Notes: generated by a model not told the origin, from the letters alone. DNA of 64,000 nt from Pseudodonghicola xiamenensis DSM 18339 (GCF_000429365.1 NZ_AUBS01000006.1:112782-176781), one strand, 5' to 3'. Shown: positions 31,155-40,692, counted from the stretch's first letter. Numbers and translations are program-made.

Positions 31155-31559
31155 CGCTCCGCCGGAGGCTCGCCCTCCGGCCGCTCATCGCTGACGCTCC
31201 TCGCGGGACCTGCAATCGCGCGAGGCGTCCATCTCGAATTGCCGCATTTCTCGGATCAATGGGACAATTCCCCGTCACGAACCCAGCCAGCCACCCCCGA
31301 ACGCCAGCCGCATGAAAAACCCTGAACACCTCTCCAGGCCCCACCAATTCGCGACTGAGGAAAGCGGAACAAAAACGCTCCGACAGAGCGTTGTTCCGCT
31401 GAACGGCCATTGGGCCTTTTGTCCCCGTGCCACTGCCCCCCCGGGGGGGGGCCTGCTTGCGAAGGGGCGTGCAGCCCTGCGTCGCCTGAGCGCCTTCCCG
31501 GGGCAGCGCCTGCTGCGGCAGAAATGCTCACCCGGAGCGTTTCCCGGGCGCCGCCCTCC
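31155..31559. other. non-coding stretch after ribH with several hairpins
   Basis: No gene supported. A CCGGAGG/CCTCCGG hairpin lies 8 bases after ribH (31162-31180). A long imperfect hairpin at 31364-31399 pairs GCGGAACAA...CGCTC with GAGCGTTGTTCCGC around a 6-base loop, with three extra A in the left arm. GGCC-ATTG-GGCC followed by TTTT lies just after it (31405-31420) and could end ribH transcription. A CCCCCC-GGGGGGGGG run is at about 31438. Confidence 0.5.
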
Positions 31560-31616
31560 CTTTTTCTGGCCTCAAATATCCCGGGGGAATCGCCGCAGGC
31601 GATGGGGGCAGCGCCC
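31560..31616 (-). repeat. 3'-end hairpin/TATTT element, copy 5 (after thiQ)
   Basis: On the minus strand after the thiQ stop: GGGGCGCTGCCCC hairpin, ATCGCCTGCGGCGAT hairpin, then CCCCCGGGATATTTGAGGCCAGAAAAAGGG. Same layout as copies 1, 3 and 4. Confidence 0.6.
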
Positions 31617-32315
31617 CTACCCTTCCCCCAGATAGGCCCGAAGCGCCGGCGGAGGGGTATCAAGCAGCGCCGAGACCGGCTGCGGCGTCACGGCCTCCCC
31701 ATCGGCCACCAGAACGGCCTGATCGGCGATCCGCCGGGCGTCGGCGGGATCATGACTGATCATCATCAGCGTGGCGCCGCTCTCCTCCGCCAGCTCGGCG
31801 ACCAGGTCCAGCATCTCCAGCTTCAGCGCCGGGCCCAGCGCCGCGAAGGGCTCGTCCAACAGCAAGAGCGGCTTGCCCTGCAACAACACCCGCGCCAATG
31901 CCGCGCGGCTCTGCTGCCCGCCCGACAATTCGGCAGGCCGACGCATCTCCAACCCCTCCAGCCCGACCCGCGCCAGCGCCTGCCGCACCTGGCCCCACTG
32001 CGCCGGCGTCAGCCGCAGATCCGGACACAGCCCCAATCCTGCATTCTGCGCCACGCTCAAATGCGGAAACAGGTTGCCGTCCTGAAACAGCATCGCGATG
32101 GGTCGCGCCCCCGGGGCGTCTCGACTGATATCGCGCCCGTCCCAGAATATCCGCCCCGCCGCCAGATCGCGAAACCCGGCAATCGCCTCAAGCAGCGTGG
32201 TCTTGCCTGCCCCCGAGGGGCCGATCACCGCCACCCGCGCACCGGTTTCCACCTGCCAGTCAGCGCGCAGGGTGAAATCGCCCGACCGGATCTGCACGCC
32301 CTCAAGCCTCAGCAT
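31617..32315 (-). CDS. thiQ: thiamine ABC transporter ATP-binding protein
   Basis: A 232-residue ABC ATPase with Walker A GPSGAGKTT, Q-loop MLFQDGNLFPHLSV, signature LSGGQQSRAALARVLLQGKPLLLLDEP and the H-loop SHD. It energises thiamine (and phosphorylated thiamine) import with ThiP and ThiB. It overlaps thiP by 14 bases and is the last gene of the TPP-riboswitch operon. Confidence 0.93.
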   Translation of the reverse strand: MLRLEGVQIRSGDFTLRADWQVETGARVAVIGPSGAGKTTLLEAIAGFRDLAAGRIFWDGRDISRDAPGARPIAMLFQDGNLFPHLSVAQNAGLGLCPDLRLTPAQWGQVRQALARVGLEGLEMRRPAELSGGQQSRAALARVLLQGKPLLLLDEPFAALGPALKLEMLDLVAELAEESGATLMMISHDPADARRIADQAVLVADGEAVTPQPVSALLDTPPPALRAYLGEG

Positions 32316-33861
32316 GGCGGCGCCCTCCGCGGTCGAAGAGCCAGAATACCAAGACCGAAAGTGCCAGCAACAGCAGCGCGGCCCCGGCCGCGGCCTCCAT
32401 CCGGTAAGCGCCCATCAGGCGATAGATCTGCAAGGGCAAGGTAGCGACCTCCTGATCGGCAAACAGCGCGATGACCCCCAGATCGCCCATCGACAGCGCC
32501 GCGGCAAGCCCGGCGGCAAATCCGATCTGCGGCCGCATCCGGGGCCAGAGCACCAGCCGCACAAACGCCCTGCGCCCCATGTTCAGGCTCAGCGCCAGGC
32601 GCCCGAAATCGCCGATCACCGCCCGCGCCCGCGGCACCAGGATGCGCAAGCCGAAGGGCAGCGCCATCAGCGCATTGACCAGCGCCGTCACCGGCAGCGC
32701 CAAGGCCGCCGGGTCGGCGAGAGGATAGATAACGATGAAGGCGCCGGTGCCGATCACCAGGGGCGATACCGCCATGCCCAGAAGTCCGGCGCCCTCGACC
32801 CAGCCCGGATGGCGCATCAGCGCCACGGCCACAGCCATCGGCAGGGCGATCAGCAGCAGGATCGCCGTGCTGCCCGCCGCGATCAGCAGCGAATTCAGCG
32901 CCGCCCACCAGACGCTGGCCGGCAGGGCAAACAGGCCCGCCGCGCCCTCGGCCGCGATGGCGGCCAGCGGCAACAGCAGGAACAGCGCGGCAAGCCCGAT
33001 GGCCAGCCAGTCCCGCAGTTTCAGCGTCCAGCCCTGGGCATCCCAGCGCCGGATCGCGCGATCAAGGCCGACACCGAATCCCTCCCCCATCGCCGCACGC
33101 AGGGCCAGCGCCGCGGCCGCGCCTGTCAGGGCGATCTGGAGAACCGACAACAGCGCCGCGCGGGTCAGATCGAAATCGAATCGGAAGGCCTGATAGATCG
33201 CCAGTTCCACTGTCGTCGCACGCGGCCCGCCCCCGAGCGTCAGCGCCACGGCGAAGGAAGTCAGGCAGATGGCGAAGATCACCGCCAGCGCCCCCGGCGC
33301 TGTGCGGCGCAGCATCGGCCATTCCAGCAGCCGCCAGATCGCCGCCGGCCCTGCCCCAAGCTGGGCGGCCAGACGAAACCGCTCTGCCGGGATCTCCTGC
33401 CAGCCCTGCAGGATCAGACGCGTCGCCAGCGGCAGGTTGAAGAAGACATGCGCCAGAACCACCCCGTGCAGCCCGTAGATGCGCAGGGGCGGCAGACCGA
33501 CCAGACCCAGGCCAAGGCTGATCCAGCCAGACCGGCCAAAGACCGCCAAAAGCCCCAGCACCGCGACAATCACCGGCAGGATGAAGGGTGCCCCCATCAG
33601 CGCGATCAGTGCCGCGCGGCCCGGAAACCGCCGCCGCGCCAGGGCACGCGCCACCGGCAGGGCGAGCAAGACGCTCACCCCCGCCGACAGCCCCGCCTGA
33701 ACCACGGTAAAGCGCACCGCCTGCCAATCAGCGGGACCAAGGCCACTCCCGGTCTCTGCCCGCCAGAACACCGCCGCCAGCGCACCGAGGATCAGAACCG
33801 CGACACAGACCGTCGCAATGATCCCCGGCGCGGCGCTTAACGGCTGAGCGCGGCGAGCCAT
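32302..33861 (-). CDS. thiP: thiamine ABC transporter permease
   Basis: A 519-residue membrane protein made of two fused binding-protein-dependent permease units with about 12 helices; EAA-loop-like segments occur near residues 170 and 430. Two-unit ThiP is normal for this family. It overlaps thiB by 25 bases and thiQ by 14, so the operon is tightly coupled. Confidence 0.92.
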   Translation of the reverse strand: MARRAQPLSAAPGIIATVCVAVLILGALAAVFWRAETGSGLGPADWQAVRFTVVQAGLSAGVSVLLALPVARALARRRFPGRAALIALMGAPFILPVIVAVLGLLAVFGRSGWISLGLGLVGLPPLRIYGLHGVVLAHVFFNLPLATRLILQGWQEIPAERFRLAAQLGAGPAAIWRLLEWPMLRRTAPGALAVIFAICLTSFAVALTLGGGPRATTVELAIYQAFRFDFDLTRAALLSVLQIALTGAAAALALRAAMGEGFGVGLDRAIRRWDAQGWTLKLRDWLAIGLAALFLLLPLAAIAAEGAAGLFALPASVWWAALNSLLIAAGSTAILLLIALPMAVAVALMRHPGWVEGAGLLGMAVSPLVIGTGAFIVIYPLADPAALALPVTALVNALMALPFGLRILVPRARAVIGDFGRLALSLNMGRRAFVRLVLWPRMRPQIGFAAGLAAALSMGDLGVIALFADQEVATLPLQIYRLMGAYRMEAAAGAALLLLALSVLVFWLFDRGGRRHAEA

Positions 33862-34823
33862 TCGGCCAGCGCCGGATCACGCAGCGCCGCCGCCTCATCC
33901 GGCGAGAACAGCAGCGCGGTCTTCGGCTGGGTCAGGGTCTCGAACCCCTTGGGCAGCCCCTCGGCCGGGGTGACGGCGGGATACATCCAGTTGGTGGTCG
34001 GGATCACCGACTGGAAGGCGTCGGTCACCATGAACTGCAGGAACCGATCCGCCAGCTCCGGCTGATCGGAGGCCGCCAGTTTGCCGGCAACCTCGACCTG
34101 CATGTAATGGCCTTCGTCGAAAAGGGCGGAGGTCTTGCTGTCGTCGCCCTCGGCGATCAGGTGATAGGCCGGCGAAGTGGTGTAGGAGAGCACCATGTCG
34201 GCCTCGCCATCCAGGAACAGTCCATAGGCCTCGGACCAGCCCTTGGTGACGGTGACGATATTGTCGGAAAGCCCTTTCCAGATCGCCGGCGCCTCGTCGC
34301 CATAGGCGGCCTTCACCCACATCAGGAGCCCAAGCCCAGGAGTGGAGGAGCGCGGGTCCTGGATCACGATCTTCAGATCGCTGTCGGCAAGCGCGCGGAA
34401 ACTGTTGGGCGCAGCCAGATCGCGGTTCTGCACGAAGGCGAAATAACCCCAGTCATAGGGGATGAACTCATCATCCGCCCACGAGATCGGGAGGCTGTAA
34501 TCGACATCGACCGAGACCGGAGCGAACAGCCCGGTTTCGCGCGCCGCCGCCGTCAGGTTGGTGTCGAGACCGAGGACAACATCGGCCTCGGACCGCTTGC
34601 CCTCCAACCGCACCCGCGCCAGCAGCGCGGCACCGTCGCCGGCGGCGACGAATTTCAGATCACAGCCGCATTCGGCCTCGAACGCCTTCTCGATCGCCGG
34701 GCCCGGGCCCCATTCGCTGACGAAGCTGTCATAGGTATAGACGGTCAGAACAGGGGTCTCGGCCGCGGCCATCTGGCCCGCTGCGCTGGTGATCAGTCCC
34801 GCTGCAAATGCAAGATACTTCAT
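33837..34823 (-). CDS. thiB: thiamine ABC transporter substrate-binding protein
   Basis: A 328-residue periplasmic protein with a signal peptide (residues 1-21, AAG...AAAE). It begins mature sequence with TPVLTVYTYDSFVSEWGPGPAI, the ThiB/TbpA signature, and has ECGCDLKFVAAGDGAALLARV, DDEFIPYDWGYFAF and PTTNWMYPA. ATG 34823 gives a clean signal peptide and follows AAAGGAGG; the frame above it is within the riboswitch leader. First gene of thiBPQ. Confidence 0.95.
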   Translation of the reverse strand: MKYLAFAAGLITSAAGQMAAAETPVLTVYTYDSFVSEWGPGPAIEKAFEAECGCDLKFVAAGDGAALLARVRLEGKRSEADVVLGLDTNLTAAARETGLFAPVSVDVDYSLPISWADDEFIPYDWGYFAFVQNRDLAAPNSFRALADSDLKIVIQDPRSSTPGLGLLMWVKAAYGDEAPAIWKGLSDNIVTVTKGWSEAYGLFLDGEADMVLSYTTSPAYHLIAEGDDSKTSALFDEGHYMQVEVAGKLAASDQPELADRFLQFMVTDAFQSVIPTTNWMYPAVTPAEGLPKGFETLTQPKTALLFSPDEAAALRDPALAEWLAALSR

Positions 34824-34870
34824 GGCATCCTCCTTTGCGGCGTCGGGGCAGGGTGGAGGCATGTCCATAA

Positions 34871-34950
34871 ACCTTCCCTCCGCCGGTATGAGCCGGTTCA
34901 GGTTCAACGGGTTCGCGCGACGCATCTCAGCCCGATCAGGCACCCCGAGG
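34871..34950 (-). ncRNA. TPP riboswitch (THI element)
   Basis: On the minus strand, in order: GGGGTGCCTGATCGGGCTGA, GAGATGCGTCGCGCGAACCC, GTTGAACCTGAACCGG, CTCATACCGGCGGAGGGAAGG. These are the helix, CTGAGA and ACC..GAACCTGA..GGGAA cores of the THI box. It ends about 48 bases upstream of the thiB ATG. High TPP should lower thiBPQ expression. Confidence 0.96.
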
Positions 34951-35225
34951 TGGCGCCGACCCTATGCGCGGGGAAGGCATGAGGCAAGCGGATTGACGGC
35001 TCGGGGCGAAGCTCAAGACAAGGAACGCGCCTGCGGCGCGTGCCTCCGGCGGCCGTATTTGGGCCGAGAAGAAGCCGGGGCCCCGCCTGATCCGGCGGAC
35101 CGGTGCGACAGGATGCAAGGGAGGTCTCCGCCGACGGCCCACCGTGGCCAGGTCTGTGCCTGCCCGCGAATCCGCTTGAGCCATGCGCCGCGCGCCGCTA
35201 ATCACCACGGCAAAGGAGAGCCCCC
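34951..35225. other. intergenic stretch between the TPP riboswitch and aroC, with repeat copy 6
   Basis: It holds the thiBPQ promoter (minus) and presumably that of aroC. No gene is supported. A copy of the dispersed element lies inside it and is listed separately. Confidence 0.5.
35041..35075 (+). repeat. hairpin/TATTT element, copy 6 (orphan)
   Basis: TGCCTCCGGCGGCC, then GTATTTGGGCCGAGAAGAAG. The first 18 bases match the copy after dnaN exactly in reverse. Unlike all other copies, no gene in the same direction ends just before it, so it may mark a lost gene or a transposed copy. Confidence 0.55.
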
Positions 35226-36341
35226 ATGTCCATCAATACATTCGGCCATCTCTTCCGCGTCACCACCTGGGGCGAAAGCCACGGGCCGGCGCTCGGTGCC
35301 ACGGTGGACGGCTGCCCGCCGGGCATCGCCATCGACGAGCCGATGATCCAGCGCTGGCTGGACCTGCGCAAGCCGGGGACCAGCAAATACACCACCCAGC
35401 GGCGCGAACCCGATGCGGTCAAGATCCTCTCCGGCGTGTTCGAGGGGCGCACCACCGGTACTCCGGTGCAGCTGATGATCGAGAACACCGATCAGCGCTC
35501 CAAGGACTATTCCGAGATCATGGAGAAGTTCCGCCCGGGCCATGCCGATATCACCTATTGGCAGAAATACGGCATCCGCGATTATCGCGGCGGCGGGCGG
35601 TCGTCGGCACGGGAAACGGCGGCGCGGGTTGCCGCCGGCGGGCTGGCACGCGCCGCCCTGGCCGAATTGGCCCCGGGCATCGAGATCCAAGGCTATATGA
35701 CCCAGATCGGGCCGCACGGGATCGACCGGGCGCGCTTTGACGCCGAAGAGATCGGCCGGAACCCATTCTGGTGCCCCGATCCGCAAGCGGCAGAGGACTG
35801 GGCCGGCTATATGGATGCCCTACGCAAATCCGGAAATTCCGTCGGTGCCATCGTCGAGGTGGTGGCGCGCGGTGTGCCGGCCGGCCTTGGTGCGCCGATC
35901 TATGGCAAGCTGGATACCGATCTGACCGCGGCGATGATGTCGATCAACGCCGTCAAGGGTGTCGAGATCGGCGAGGGCATGGCCGCCGCCCTGCTGACCG
36001 GCGAAGAGAACGCCGACGAGATCTTCATCGGCCCAGACGGCAAGCCGGCCTATTCATCGAACCACGCGGGCGGTATTCTGGGCGGCATCTCCACCGGACA
36101 GGAGATCGTGGTGCGCTTTGCGGTGAAACCCACCTCCTCGATCCTGAAGACACGGGCGACCATCACCAAATCCGGGGAACAGGCCGAGATCATCACCAAG
36201 GGTCGGCACGACCCCTGCGTCGGCATCCGCGCCGTGCCGGTGGGCGAGGCGATGATGGCCTGCGTGATCCTTGATCATATCCTGCTGAACCGTGGCCAGA
36301 TCGGCGGCGCCGTGGGCGAGACCCGGGGCCGCATTGGCTGA
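35226..36341 (+). CDS. aroC: chorismate synthase
   Basis: A 371-residue FMN-dependent lyase that makes chorismate from EPSP, the last step of the shikimate pathway. Family signatures are [18 protein letters not shown] (about residue 16), [33 protein letters not shown] and KPTSSI...T near residue 300. Length is typical. GGAGAG lies 7 bases before the ATG. It overlaps the following HD gene by 8 bases. Confidence 0.98.
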   Translation: MSINTFGHLFRVTTWGESHGPALGATVDGCPPGIAIDEPMIQRWLDLRKPGTSKYTTQRREPDAVKILSGVFEGRTTGTPVQLMIENTDQRSKDYSEIMEKFRPGHADITYWQKYGIRDYRGGGRSSARETAARVAAGGLARAALAELAPGIEIQGYMTQIGPHGIDRARFDAEEIGRNPFWCPDPQAAEDWAGYMDALRKSGNSVGAIVEVVARGVPAGLGAPIYGKLDTDLTAAMMSINAVKGVEIGEGMAAALLTGEENADEIFIGPDGKPAYSSNHAGGILGGISTGQEIVVRFAVKPTSSILKTRATITKSGEQAEIITKGRHDPCVGIRAVPVGEAMMACVILDHILLNRGQIGGAVGETRGRIG

Positions 36342-36996
36342 TCTGAGCGGGTTGCGCACGCGGCTGCGGCAGATCGCGGGCAACGGGATGGCGCAGGACA
36401 GCGCCCACGACCTGGCCCATCTTGACCGGGTCTGGGCCAATGCCCGCGCCATCGCTGGACCTGACATTGACCAGCAGGTTTTGCTGGCGGCCTGCTATCT
36501 GCACGATCTGGTCAACCTGCCGAAGGACAGCCCAGACCGCGCCCGCGCCTCCACGCTTGCAGCCGAGGCGGCGGCGCCGATCCTGCACGATCTGGGGTTT
36601 GATGACGACCGGATCGCCGCCACCCAACACGCCATCGCCGCGCATAGTTTTTCGGCCGGGATTGCACCGCAGAGCGAAGACGCGCGCGTCCTGCGCGATG
36701 CCGACCGGTTGGATGCGCTGGGAGCGGTTGGCATCGCGCGCTGTTTCGCGGTCTCGGGCGCCTTGGGCCGCCCGCTTTACGATCCCTCCGACCCCTTCGC
36801 CAACGCGCGCGATCTGGACGATCGCCGCCAGACGCTCGATCATTTTCGCGTCAAATTGCTGAGACTACCGGCGGATATGCTGACCCCGCGCGGTCGGGAG
36901 CTTGCGCAGGCACGCGCCGCGCGCATGATCCTGTTTCTGAAAGAACTTGCCGATGAGATCGGCACCGAGCTCCCCGACGACTGGACTGTGTCTTGA
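36334..36996 (+). CDS. HD-domain phosphohydrolase (YedJ/YpgQ-like)
   Basis: A 220-residue protein of the HD superfamily. Metal-binding motifs are [10 protein letters not shown] (about residue 28), [11 protein letters not shown] (about 56), HAIAAHSFS (about 98) and [17 protein letters not shown] (about 122). Similar proteins hydrolyse nucleotides or other phosphorylated metabolites; the substrate is unknown. The start is a TTG at 36334 inside the end of aroC; the frame above it is an out-of-frame shadow of aroC. Coupled to aroC and to the transporter that follows. Confidence 0.85.
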   Translation: MADLSGLRTRLRQIAGNGMAQDSAHDLAHLDRVWANARAIAGPDIDQQVLLAACYLHDLVNLPKDSPDRARASTLAAEAAAPILHDLGFDDDRIAATQHAIAAHSFSAGIAPQSEDARVLRDADRLDALGAVGIARCFAVSGALGRPLYDPSDPFANARDLDDRRQTLDHFRVKLLRLPADMLTPRGRELAQARAARMILFLKELADEIGTELPDDWTVS

Positions 36997-37937
36997 GCGA
37001 TATCCTCAGCATTACCGCGCCGATCTATGCCACGATAGCGATCGGATATACGATCGTGCGCCTGGGCTGGTTTCGCCCCGACGACATGCAGATCTTCGGC
37101 AGATATGTTCTGAATCTGGCCCTGCCGGCACTGCTGTTCTCATCGCTGGCGACAAAGCCCCTGAGCGAGGTGATCCGCCCCGACTTCTTGCTGGTGATGC
37201 TGAGCGGGGCGCTTCTGACCCAAACCATCAGCTTCGGATGGTTTTCGATTACCGCGCCCGACCCGCTGCGTCGAGCGCTGGCGGTGATGGGGTCGGCCTG
37301 CCCGAATTCCGGATTTATCGGCTATCCGGTGATGCTGCTGGTGTTTCCGGATCAGGCCGGGGTGATCCTGGCACTGAATCTGCTGCTGGAAAATGTCGCG
37401 CTGATCCCGCTTGGTCTGGTGCTGTTGGATCTGGCCTCGGGGCGCGGCGGGCTGTCGCCTATCCGCCTGCTCTGGGCGGTGCTGACCGGCTTGCTGCGCC
37501 GGCCCATGGTCCTTGCCATGCTGGCGGGGCTATGCGTATCCGCGATGAACCTGTCTCTGCCGGAGCCGGCCTTGCGACTGACCGGGATGTTCGGCACCTC
37601 GGCCGCGGCACTGGCGCTGGTGGTGATCGGCGGTTCGCTGGTCGGGCTGCCACTCATGGGCAACAGGCTGCTGGCGGCCCAGATCACCGCAGCCAAGCTG
37701 TTGCTGCACCCGGCGATGGTCGCGCTCGTCGCCACGCTTCTGACCCATCTGGGCCTGATCGACATGTCGCATGACATGCGGATCGCGGCGATCCTCTCGG
37801 CCGCCATGCCGGTGCTGAGCATCTATCCCCTGCTCGCCCAGGAGCGCGGCCTGGGCGGGGCCGCCGCCATCGCGCTCTTGCTGGCAACCTCCTGCGCCTT
37901 CGTGACACTGAACCTTCTTCTGGCCTGGCTGGTCTGA
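36993..37937 (+). CDS. AEC family transporter
   Basis: A 314-residue membrane protein with about ten hydrophobic segments, of the auxin-efflux-carrier/malonate (MdcF) type. NLALPALLFSSLA (about residue 41) and MGSACPNSGFIGYPV (about 98) are typical, as is the second-half region GMFGTSAAALALVVIGGSL. The substrate, possibly an organic acid, is unknown. The TTG start overlaps the HD gene stop by 4 bases. It is convergent with matB (malonyl-CoA synthetase) across two inverted copies of the 3' element, so a malonate connection is conceivable but speculative. Confidence 0.85.
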   Translation: MSDILSITAPIYATIAIGYTIVRLGWFRPDDMQIFGRYVLNLALPALLFSSLATKPLSEVIRPDFLLVMLSGALLTQTISFGWFSITAPDPLRRALAVMGSACPNSGFIGYPVMLLVFPDQAGVILALNLLLENVALIPLGLVLLDLASGRGGLSPIRLLWAVLTGLLRRPMVLAMLAGLCVSAMNLSLPEPALRLTGMFGTSAAALALVVIGGSLVGLPLMGNRLLAAQITAAKLLLHPAMVALVATLLTHLGLIDMSHDMRIAAILSAAMPVLSIYPLLAQERGLGGAAAIALLLATSCAFVTLNLLLAWLV

Positions 37938-37990
37938 GGCCCCATGAGCGGCCTTGCAGAGGGCTGCCCGCCCCCGTCGCCCTGACGGGC

Positions 37991-38023
37991 GCCTCCCCCG
38001 GCCGTATTTTCAACGAGAAGAAG
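37991..38023 (+). repeat. 3'-end hairpin/TATTT element, copy 7 (after the AEC gene)
   Basis: GCCCTGACGGGC hairpin, GCCTCCCCCGGCC, then GTATTTTCAACGAGAAGAAG. Sense orientation with respect to the AEC gene. It faces copy 8. Confidence 0.6.
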
Positions 38024-38042
38024 CCCGGGCGCGGCCCCCGCA

Positions 38043-38065
38043 CTTCTTCTCGTCCCAAATACGGC
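38043..38065 (-). repeat. 3'-end hairpin/TATTT element, copy 8 (after matB)
   Basis: On the minus strand GCCGTATTTGGGACGAGAAGAAG, sense with respect to matB. Together with copy 7 it forms a large imperfect inverted repeat between two convergent genes. Confidence 0.6.
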
Positions 38066-38094
38066 AAGACCTGCGGCCGCCACCGGGCGCGACC

Positions 38095-39609
38095 TCAGCC
38101 GAGAAGCTCGGCATAGGTGTCGCGCAGCGCCTTCTTCTGAACCTTGCCCATGGTGTTTCTGGGCAGCGCGTCGACCATCACGATGGCCTTCGGCTGCTTG
38201 AACTTGGCGAGTTGGCCGTCGAGCGCGGCGGCGATCGCCTCGGGCGTGGTCCCCTCGCCCTCGGGCACCACCACAGCGACGACGCCTTCGCCGAAATCGG
38301 GATGCGGCACACCGATCACGGCGCTTTCCTGCACGCCGGGGAGATCGTCTATCAGCGCCTCGACCTCTTTCGGATAGACGTTGAAGCCGCCGGTGATGAT
38401 CAAATCCTTGGCGCGGCCGACAATGCTGACATAGCCGTCGGCGTCGATCATCGCCATGTCGCCGGTGATGAACCAGCCATCTGGGCGCAGTTCCTCTGCC
38501 GTCTTCTCGGGCATCTGCCAATAGCCCTTGAAGACATTGGCGCCCCGCACTTCAAGCACGCCGATCTCGCCCGCCGGCACCTCGCCCCCGTCCCGCATCA
38601 CCCGCGCCTCGACGCCGGGAAGCGGAAAGCCGACGGTGCCGGCGCGGCGTTCGCCCACATAGGGGTTGGAACAGCTCATGTTGGTTTCGGTCATGCCGTA
38701 GCGTTCGAGGATGCGGTGACCGGTTCGTGCCTCCCATTGCTCATGCGTATCGACCAGAAGCGGCGCCGATCCGGAGATGAAGAGGCGCATGTTCGCCGCG
38801 CGCTCGCGGGTCAGGCGCGGATCGGCAAGCAGCCGCGTGTAGAAAGTCGGCACCCCCATCAGCGCGGTGGCCTGCGGCATCGCCTTGAGGATCTCATCGG
38901 CGTCGAAGCTCTTGAGGAAAATCACCCGCGCCCCGGCCAGCAGGGCGACATTGGTGGCGACGAAGAGCCCATGAGTATGAAAGATCGGCAACGCGTGGAT
39001 CAACACGTCCTGATCGGTGAACTGCCAATATTCTTTCAGCATCTCGGAGTTCGAGGCGAGGTTGGCGTGGCTCAGCATCGCGCCCTTCGACCGCCCGGTG
39101 GTGCCCGAGGTATAGAGGATCGCCGCCAGATCATCGGGGCCGCGCGGCACCGGCGTGAAGCTTCCGCGCCCGACCACCGCGTCAATCAGCGTGCCCTGCC
39201 CCTTGGCATCGAGCGTCACAACCCGCGCCTCGCCGGCGACACCTTCGATCGCCTCGTATTTCGCCGGATCGCAGACCACCACCCGCGGGGTGGCGTCGCC
39301 CAGGAAATAGGCGACCTCAGGCGTGGTATAAGCGGTGTTCAGCGGCAGGAAGACCGCGCCCGCCATCACCGTGCCGAGATAGAGCTGGATCGCCTCGATG
39401 GTCTTTTCCACCTGCACCGCGACCCGGTCACCGGGTTTCACGCCCATCGCCACCAGCGCCGCCGCATTGCGTTCGGCACCGGCGAAAAGCTCCCCGAAGG
39501 TCATGCTGGCGCGGGCCGGGAAGGTGGCGAAATTGCGTGTTTCATGGCCGACTGAGGCGGCGTGCAGGCGGGTGATCAGATAGTTGTCGGCGTATGTGGA
39601 TGGCTGCAT
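38095..39609 (-). CDS. matB: malonyl-CoA synthetase (malonate-CoA ligase)
   Basis: A 504-residue acyl-CoA synthetase of the ANL superfamily. The A3 phosphate loop is LYTSGTTGRSKGAM (about residue 160), then LPIFHTHGLFVA, YGMTETNMSC, GWFITGDMA, GRAKDLIITGGFNVYPKEVE and the catalytic lysine in PRNTMGKVQKKALR. Length and the combination HTHGLFVA/ERYGMTETNM fit MatB, which forms malonyl-CoA from malonate and ATP. ATG 39609 follows AGGAG at 7 bases. No malonate decarboxylase genes are adjacent. Confidence 0.87.
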   Translation of the reverse strand: MQPSTYADNYLITRLHAASVGHETRNFATFPARASMTFGELFAGAERNAAALVAMGVKPGDRVAVQVEKTIEAIQLYLGTVMAGAVFLPLNTAYTTPEVAYFLGDATPRVVVCDPAKYEAIEGVAGEARVVTLDAKGQGTLIDAVVGRGSFTPVPRGPDDLAAILYTSGTTGRSKGAMLSHANLASNSEMLKEYWQFTDQDVLIHALPIFHTHGLFVATNVALLAGARVIFLKSFDADEILKAMPQATALMGVPTFYTRLLADPRLTRERAANMRLFISGSAPLLVDTHEQWEARTGHRILERYGMTETNMSCSNPYVGERRAGTVGFPLPGVEARVMRDGGEVPAGEIGVLEVRGANVFKGYWQMPEKTAEELRPDGWFITGDMAMIDADGYVSIVGRAKDLIITGGFNVYPKEVEALIDDLPGVQESAVIGVPHPDFGEGVVAVVVPEGEGTTPEAIAAALDGQLAKFKQPKAIVMVDALPRNTMGKVQKKALRDTYAELLG

Positions 39610-39704
39610 TTGGAACTCCTTCTCCTGCGGACCTTTCTGCGTCCAGGACCGAGGCAAACGCAAGCGATTGATCTTTTCAGGTAACCGTGATCAGGGTCGC
39701 GCTC

Positions 39705-40640
39705 ATGGCACAGTCCCTCACCTCACACCGTCCCGGCCTTGCAATCGCGCTCAAGCTCAGCTCAGTCCTGCTGTTCGCCGTGATGTCGGCGCTCATCAAG
39801 GCCTCTTCCGACGCGGTGCCACCGGGCGAGGCGGTGTTCTTCCGGTCGCTCTTCGCCATCCCGGTGATCCTGATCTGGATTGCCGCGCGGGGCGAGCTGC
39901 GCAGCGGTCTGGTGACCGAACGGCCGATGATGCATTTCTGGCGCGGCGTGATCGGGACCTCGTCGATGGGGCTGATCTTTGCCGGGCTGGGCCTGCTGCC
40001 ACTGCCCGAGGTCACCGCCATCGACTATGCCACGCCGATGCTGGTGCTGGTGCTGGCGGCGGTGATGCTGGGCGAGAAGATCCGGCTGATCCGCATCTCG
40101 GCGGTGGTGATCGGCATGGTCGGAGTGCTGATCATGCTCTGGCCGCGGCTGGGCAGCACCACGGCAGACAGCGCCGCGACGCTTGGCGCGATGCTGATCC
40201 TTGGCGCCACAGCGCTGAAGGCGTTGGTGCAAATCCATATCCGCCGGATGGTGGAGACCGAGCGCACCTCGGCCATCGTGTTCTATTTCTCCTCGACTGC
40301 GGCACTTCTGGCACTGCTGACCATCCCCTTCGGCTGGGTGATGCCCGATGCGCTGACTGCGACGCAGCTGGTGATGGCGGGTCTGGTCGGCGGCGGGGCG
40401 CAGATTCTGCTGACCTCTTCCTATCGCTTCGCCCCGGCCTCGATGCTGACGCCCTATGAATATAGCTCGATGCTCTTTGCCATCCTGATCGGCTTTCTCT
40501 GGTTCGACGAGGCGCCGACGCTGATCATGCTGGCCGGCGCCGCGCTGGTGATCGCCGGCAACGTCCTGGTGGCCTGGCGCGAACACCAGCTGGGGCTGAC
40601 CCGCGCCAAGGTCCGCGCGGTGAGCGATCCCAAGGGGTGA
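39705..40640 (+). CDS. DMT-superfamily transporter (EamA domains)
   Basis: A 311-residue membrane protein with about ten hydrophobic segments in two EamA repeats, first ending near LIMLWPRLG (about residue 148) and second at the C-terminus. AFRS-type PPGEAVFFRSLFAIPVI and YEYSSMLFAILIGFLWF are typical of the RhaT/YdcZ-like drug/metabolite exporters. The substrate is unknown. ATG 39705 has AGGG 8 bases upstream; a GTG at 39687 is also possible. It is divergent from matB. Confidence 0.86.
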   Translation: MAQSLTSHRPGLAIALKLSSVLLFAVMSALIKASSDAVPPGEAVFFRSLFAIPVILIWIAARGELRSGLVTERPMMHFWRGVIGTSSMGLIFAGLGLLPLPEVTAIDYATPMLVLVLAAVMLGEKIRLIRISAVVIGMVGVLIMLWPRLGSTTADSAATLGAMLILGATALKALVQIHIRRMVETERTSAIVFYFSSTAALLALLTIPFGWVMPDALTATQLVMAGLVGGGAQILLTSSYRFAPASMLTPYEYSSMLFAILIGFLWFDEAPTLIMLAGAALVIAGNVLVAWREHQLGLTRAKVRAVSDPKG

Positions 40641-40692
40641 CGCCAGCGCCCGGCGCGCTATGTTCTGTCCCGAAGATCAGGAGGATATGCCG

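Noticed and set aside
38398..38406. Fourth TGATCAAAT site
   Set aside because: Inside the matB coding region, far from a promoter; treated as background for the GntR motif.
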